A stretch of DNA of 10,013 nucleotides, taken from assembly GCA_016618085.1 (NCBI GenBank), contig JABLTG010000307.1:1-10013 (forward strand), in the 5' to 3' direction. A program made the translations under genes and the position numbers. Positions 7,645-10,013 of this stretch are shown here, piece by piece; positions within the stretch are counted from its first letter, which is position 1; each line of letters starts with the position of its first letter. Source of the DNA: Neovahlkampfia damariscottae (lineage: Eukaryota > Heterolobosea > Selenaionea > Neovahlkampfiida > Neovahlkampfiidae). Below the pieces are notes generated by a model, which was not told the origin of the DNA, made no database searches, and worked only from the letters and a program-made list of their open reading frames with translations.

Positions 7645-9714
7645 TTATTTCATAATTTTTAAATAAATTATTGAAATTATTATCATTAAAATTGATAATA
7701 TAAATATAATTAGGGAAATTGAATTTGATGAAGAATCTTTTTTATCAATCATTAATTCATTCTTATTTTCGTCGTTTTTAGTTGATATTTGATTTAAATG
7801 AATTTCATCAATATTTTCATCTTTTTCGTCAAGATATTTTAAAACCTTTTCTGTATCATATTCTGAATCAATATCAATTTTATTTGATTGTAATAATTTT
7901 TGCCAAATTTTTTTATTGATTTCAATTTCCTTTGCAATATTTTTTAAAGTTGGAAATAATTGAACTAATTCAATAAATAAAGAACCAGCAATATATTCAA
8001 CAAAACCAAGTTGGGATTTTGGAAAATTTAAATTATTTCTATCATTTAAAACACCCAATGGTAAATTATATTTCTTTTCTAAATCACCTTGAGATATAAA
8101 TTCTCTAATACAAAGTTTCGCCCATTTTCTTGCAACTAAAAATGGTCTTGTTACATTACCAACATCAGATGCTTTTAATATTAATTTCATTAATTCTAAT
8201 TTCTCTAATTCATTAAATTCATTTATAGTTTTATTTGTTGAAAATGATTTAAATTTTGATAAAAATGTAAAATGTTGACTCATATCTGTTGATAATACTA
8301 ATTCAATAAATATTTTTCTAAATTCATGATTTTCTTCATTTGTTAAATTACTTAAAATATTATATTTTTCATCTGAAAGTATTTTAAATGATTCTCTACA
8401 ATGATGCATTTCTAAAACTGATTGGTCTATTTTATTTTTTATTAATTTCTTATTTACCATTATATATTAAAGATAAATCATCTCTTGAATTTATTAAATA
8501 ATTATTATTTAATCCTGGATGATCAGTATCATGAAGTAATGCAGAAATTAATAAACAAAACTTTTCAAAATCATTAAAAACTTTTGATATTTCTGGATTT
8601 AAAATTATAGTATAAACATATTGAGTAACATCAAAACAATGATAAAAATTATGATAAATATTATCATTATAACATTTTTCAACTTTTAATAATAATCTCC
8701 AAAATTTTGAAGGTTCAATCATAAATTTATCAAAAAAATCTAAAGATTTCATCATGAAAACAATAAAATATCTTAATTCTAATTTTGAATATTTAAATAC
8801 ATCAAATCCATAATCATTTAAATTTACTTTTGGATTTAAATCTTTTAAACTAAAAGGTAAAGGTTCGGTAATTTGAATTCCAGATGATTTTCTTGAATAA
8901 GTTTTGATATTTCTTGGTGAAAACATACTTTTTTCATTTGTACATTCTGTTGATAACCAAAGTCTAATTTCAGGATCCATTGTATTATCAAGATAATCAA
9001 CAAATGCAGGTTTATATAAATCACTTCTACTTAATGCATTTGATACTTTTATTAATATCTTTTTCATATTATCTTTATCTAATTTTGAATTCATTGTATT
9101 TGAAAGTATTTCAATTACATTGGACATTGGTGTTTCAATATTCTTTTCTACTTTCTTTTTTATTACTGCTATTTCATTTAATTTAAATTCATTTTCTTTT
9201 TCTTTATTCTTTTCTTTAATTAATAAACTTTTTAATTCTTTTTCTCTTTTTTTTCTTCTGCTTAATTCTAACGATGTTTTAATTCTTTTTCTTAATATTT
9301 CATTATTTATTGGTTTAAATAAAAAATCTTGTGCTCCTATTTCATTTGATTCTTCTAATACATTATCTTTTTCATTTTCACTTATCACTTTTTTTTTTTT
9401 TTTTTTTTTTAACAAAAACTAATAAAACTTACTAATCACTGGGAAATCTTTAAAGTTCTTTTTAATCAAATTTATGAAATCTATAAACTTTTTTTCCTTC
9501 TTCATGAGATAATTTATCAATATTAAATCAATAGAAAAAGTGTTGAAAATTTTGATAGATTCTTCAATTGAATTACAACAATTTACTGGTGTATTTGGTG
9601 GTTAATTTGGATAAAATAGTTACCTCTATACTTTGAATTGAGTAGGGTTTCTGTAGTGTGACAAAAGTCTTCATCACTATCGATAAGAAGCACTGAAGGT
9701 AACAAAGAGACCAT
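7645..9714 (-). CDS. Receiver-domain cyclic nucleotide phosphodiesterase with C-terminal membrane anchor (RegA/PDE8-like)
   Basis: Four exons (9714-9624, 9585-9433, 9387-8458, 8426-7645) with introns of 38, 45 and 31 nt encode 651 residues. Residues 1-115 are a response-regulator receiver (VLLIDSDEDF, then DLILINYLM, FPVIMISEN, FLFKPIN). It keeps D12, S84 and K106 but has S13 and N55 where an acidic residue and the phosphorylated Asp are expected. A charged coiled-coil-like linker (about 120-160) is followed by TPMSNVIEIL and SDLYKPAF, resembling the pre-catalytic part of PDE8. The class I HD catalytic domain holds YHNFYH (H327, H331), HDTDHPG (H367, D368), YNDQSVLEMHH (391-400), KASDVGN (D479) and the pocket residues Q520 and F523. 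All metal ligands are present, so it should hydrolyse cAMP or cGMP. Residues 627-651 form a hydrophobic tail helix, predicting a tail-anchored protein facing the cytosol. ATG 9714 starts just before the first receiver strand; a further 5' exon cannot be excluded. Confidence 0.87.
9388..9432 (-). other. 45-nt intron with A22 directly before the acceptor
   Basis: The minus strand reads GTAAGT, a short T-rich part, then 22 adenines (T-run 9389-9410) and the acceptor G. Splicing joins A9433 to T9387 and restores FPVIMISEN, the canonical fourth strand of the receiver domain. A-runs in place of a polypyrimidine tract also precede the acceptors of the bL35m intron (6476-6511) and of a BRCT-gene intron (3660-3690, ending GAAAG). 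Confidence 0.8.
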
Positions 9715-9894
9715 GAGCCAATAACAACTAAGATTTCCGAAATTGGAAATTTTATTTTATTCTCCGTATTCGAATCTTCCTGAAAAAGCAGTTCTAATTC
9801 AAATTTCATCAAAGATTAATTTTTCATCGTTTCCAAACACCTGTTAAGACAAGTACTCCGATTGGTTTTTTATTTTTAGAATCATTCCGCTATC
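9715..9894. other. Upstream region of the phosphodiesterase gene
   Basis: About 180 bases before the phosphodiesterase ATG. An overlapping minus frame begins MKFELELLFQEDSNTENK near 9809, but it runs on into the receiver exon in the wrong frame, and I found no splice that joins it to the receiver. It may be a 5' leader, part of a missed first exon, or promoter. Confidence 0.4.
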
Positions 9895-10011
9895 TTAAAA
9901 CTGACTTTTCCGTTCATTCTGATTAATCAGACCAGACATTAAAATCAAGGTTTCTTTCGGGATAGGACCGTCGCCAGCAGTACTGGCAGTTTTTGGATTT
10001 CCAATAAAATT
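9895..10011 (-). CDS. Possible 3' end of a further leftward gene or exon (partial)
   Basis: A minus-strand frame enters from the right edge and reads GNPKTASTAGDGPIPKETLI, then LMSGLINQNERKSQF and TAA at 9897-9895. It is 38 codons long, open to the edge, and visibly more GC-rich than the rest of the window, with Gly, Ala, Thr and Pro that are rare elsewhere here. It could be the tail of the next gene, or a first exon of the phosphodiesterase gene whose splice I could not place. I recognise no family. Confidence 0.35.
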   Translation of the reverse strand, partial: NFIGNPKTASTAGDGPIPKETLILMSGLINQNERKSQF

Positions 10012-10013
10012 TT

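Noticed and set aside
8427-8460. Two adjacent phosphodiesterase genes or a frameshift at about 8450
   Set aside because: A 31-nt GTA...TAG intron (8457-8427) joins the frames exactly into LSLIYNDQSVLEMHH, the family consensus, so this is splicing rather than a break.
8980-9422. Two plus-strand hydrophobic ORFs and similar minus ORFs at 3118-3306, 4469-4669 and 6340-6612
   Set aside because: These are antisense shadows of Lys/Asn/Glu-rich exons of the phosphodiesterase, BRCT and bL35m genes; their apparent membrane segments come from complementing A-rich codons.
9573-9812. Minus-strand ORF running through 9812-9573 as a separate protein
   Set aside because: From about 9714 it overlaps the receiver exon in another frame. 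The receiver frame gives VLLIDSDEDF and joins by splicing to the rest of a canonical receiver; the long raw ORF gives no family pattern.
9971-9985. GCCAG-CAGTA-CTGGC inverted repeat as a terminator or attachment site
   Set aside because: It lies inside the open minus frame at the edge, has only five-base arms and no partner copy, so chance is sufficient.
1-10013. CRISPR array, prokaryotic operon, ribosome binding sites or insertion sequence
   Set aside because: The window has telomere repeats, spliceosomal introns and a mitochondrial ribosomal protein gene; no spaced repeats, Shine-Dalgarno pattern or transposase frame was found.

Overview
The window is one chromosome end of an AT-rich, intron-bearing microbial eukaryote. 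It opens with 17 C-rich telomere repeats (mixed CCCAAAA and CCCAAA). Every recognisable gene carries tiny spliceosomal introns: 14 introns of 26-45 nt, all starting GTA and ending AG. TAA, TAG and TGA never interrupt the conserved domains, and TAA ends all five recognised genes, so the standard genetic code applies. A mitochondrial ribosomal protein shows that the organism keeps mitochondrial translation. I cannot name the lineage. A receiver-phosphodiesterase of RegA/PDE8 type is compatible with an amoebozoan or another free-living protist, but that is inference.

Layout. Bases 1-120 are telomere. Bases 121-1866 are a subtelomeric zone: a short frame remnant touching the telomere, two small divergent unrecognised ORFs (the rightward one has clustered cysteines), about 400 bases with nothing I can call, and a leftward-reading stretch that looks like a decayed gene broken at A-runs. 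Bases 1867-9714 are a packed gene block: an eight-exon gene for a seven-BRCT scaffold protein of the TopBP1/PTIP class (+), a THUMPD1/Tan1 tRNA acetylation adaptor (-), mitochondrial ribosomal protein bL35m (+), an RlaP-type nucleotidyltransferase (-), and a membrane-tailed receiver-cyclic nucleotide phosphodiesterase (-). The last 300 bases hold the phosphodiesterase upstream region and perhaps the end of another leftward gene.

The gene block is very compact. The BRCT and THUMPD1 coding regions overlap tail to tail by 9 bases, bL35m and RlaP stop codons are 3 bases apart, and THUMPD1 and bL35m start codons are only 46 bases apart head to head. All five recognised genes needed splicing to be read: the raw frames are fragments that join into canonical family motifs once the short introns are removed. 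The genes do not form one pathway. They cover checkpoint/replication scaffolding, tRNA modification, mitochondrial translation, possible RNA repair, and cyclic nucleotide signalling. The most notable protein-level observation is that the receiver domain of the phosphodiesterase has Asn where the phosphorylated Asp should be.
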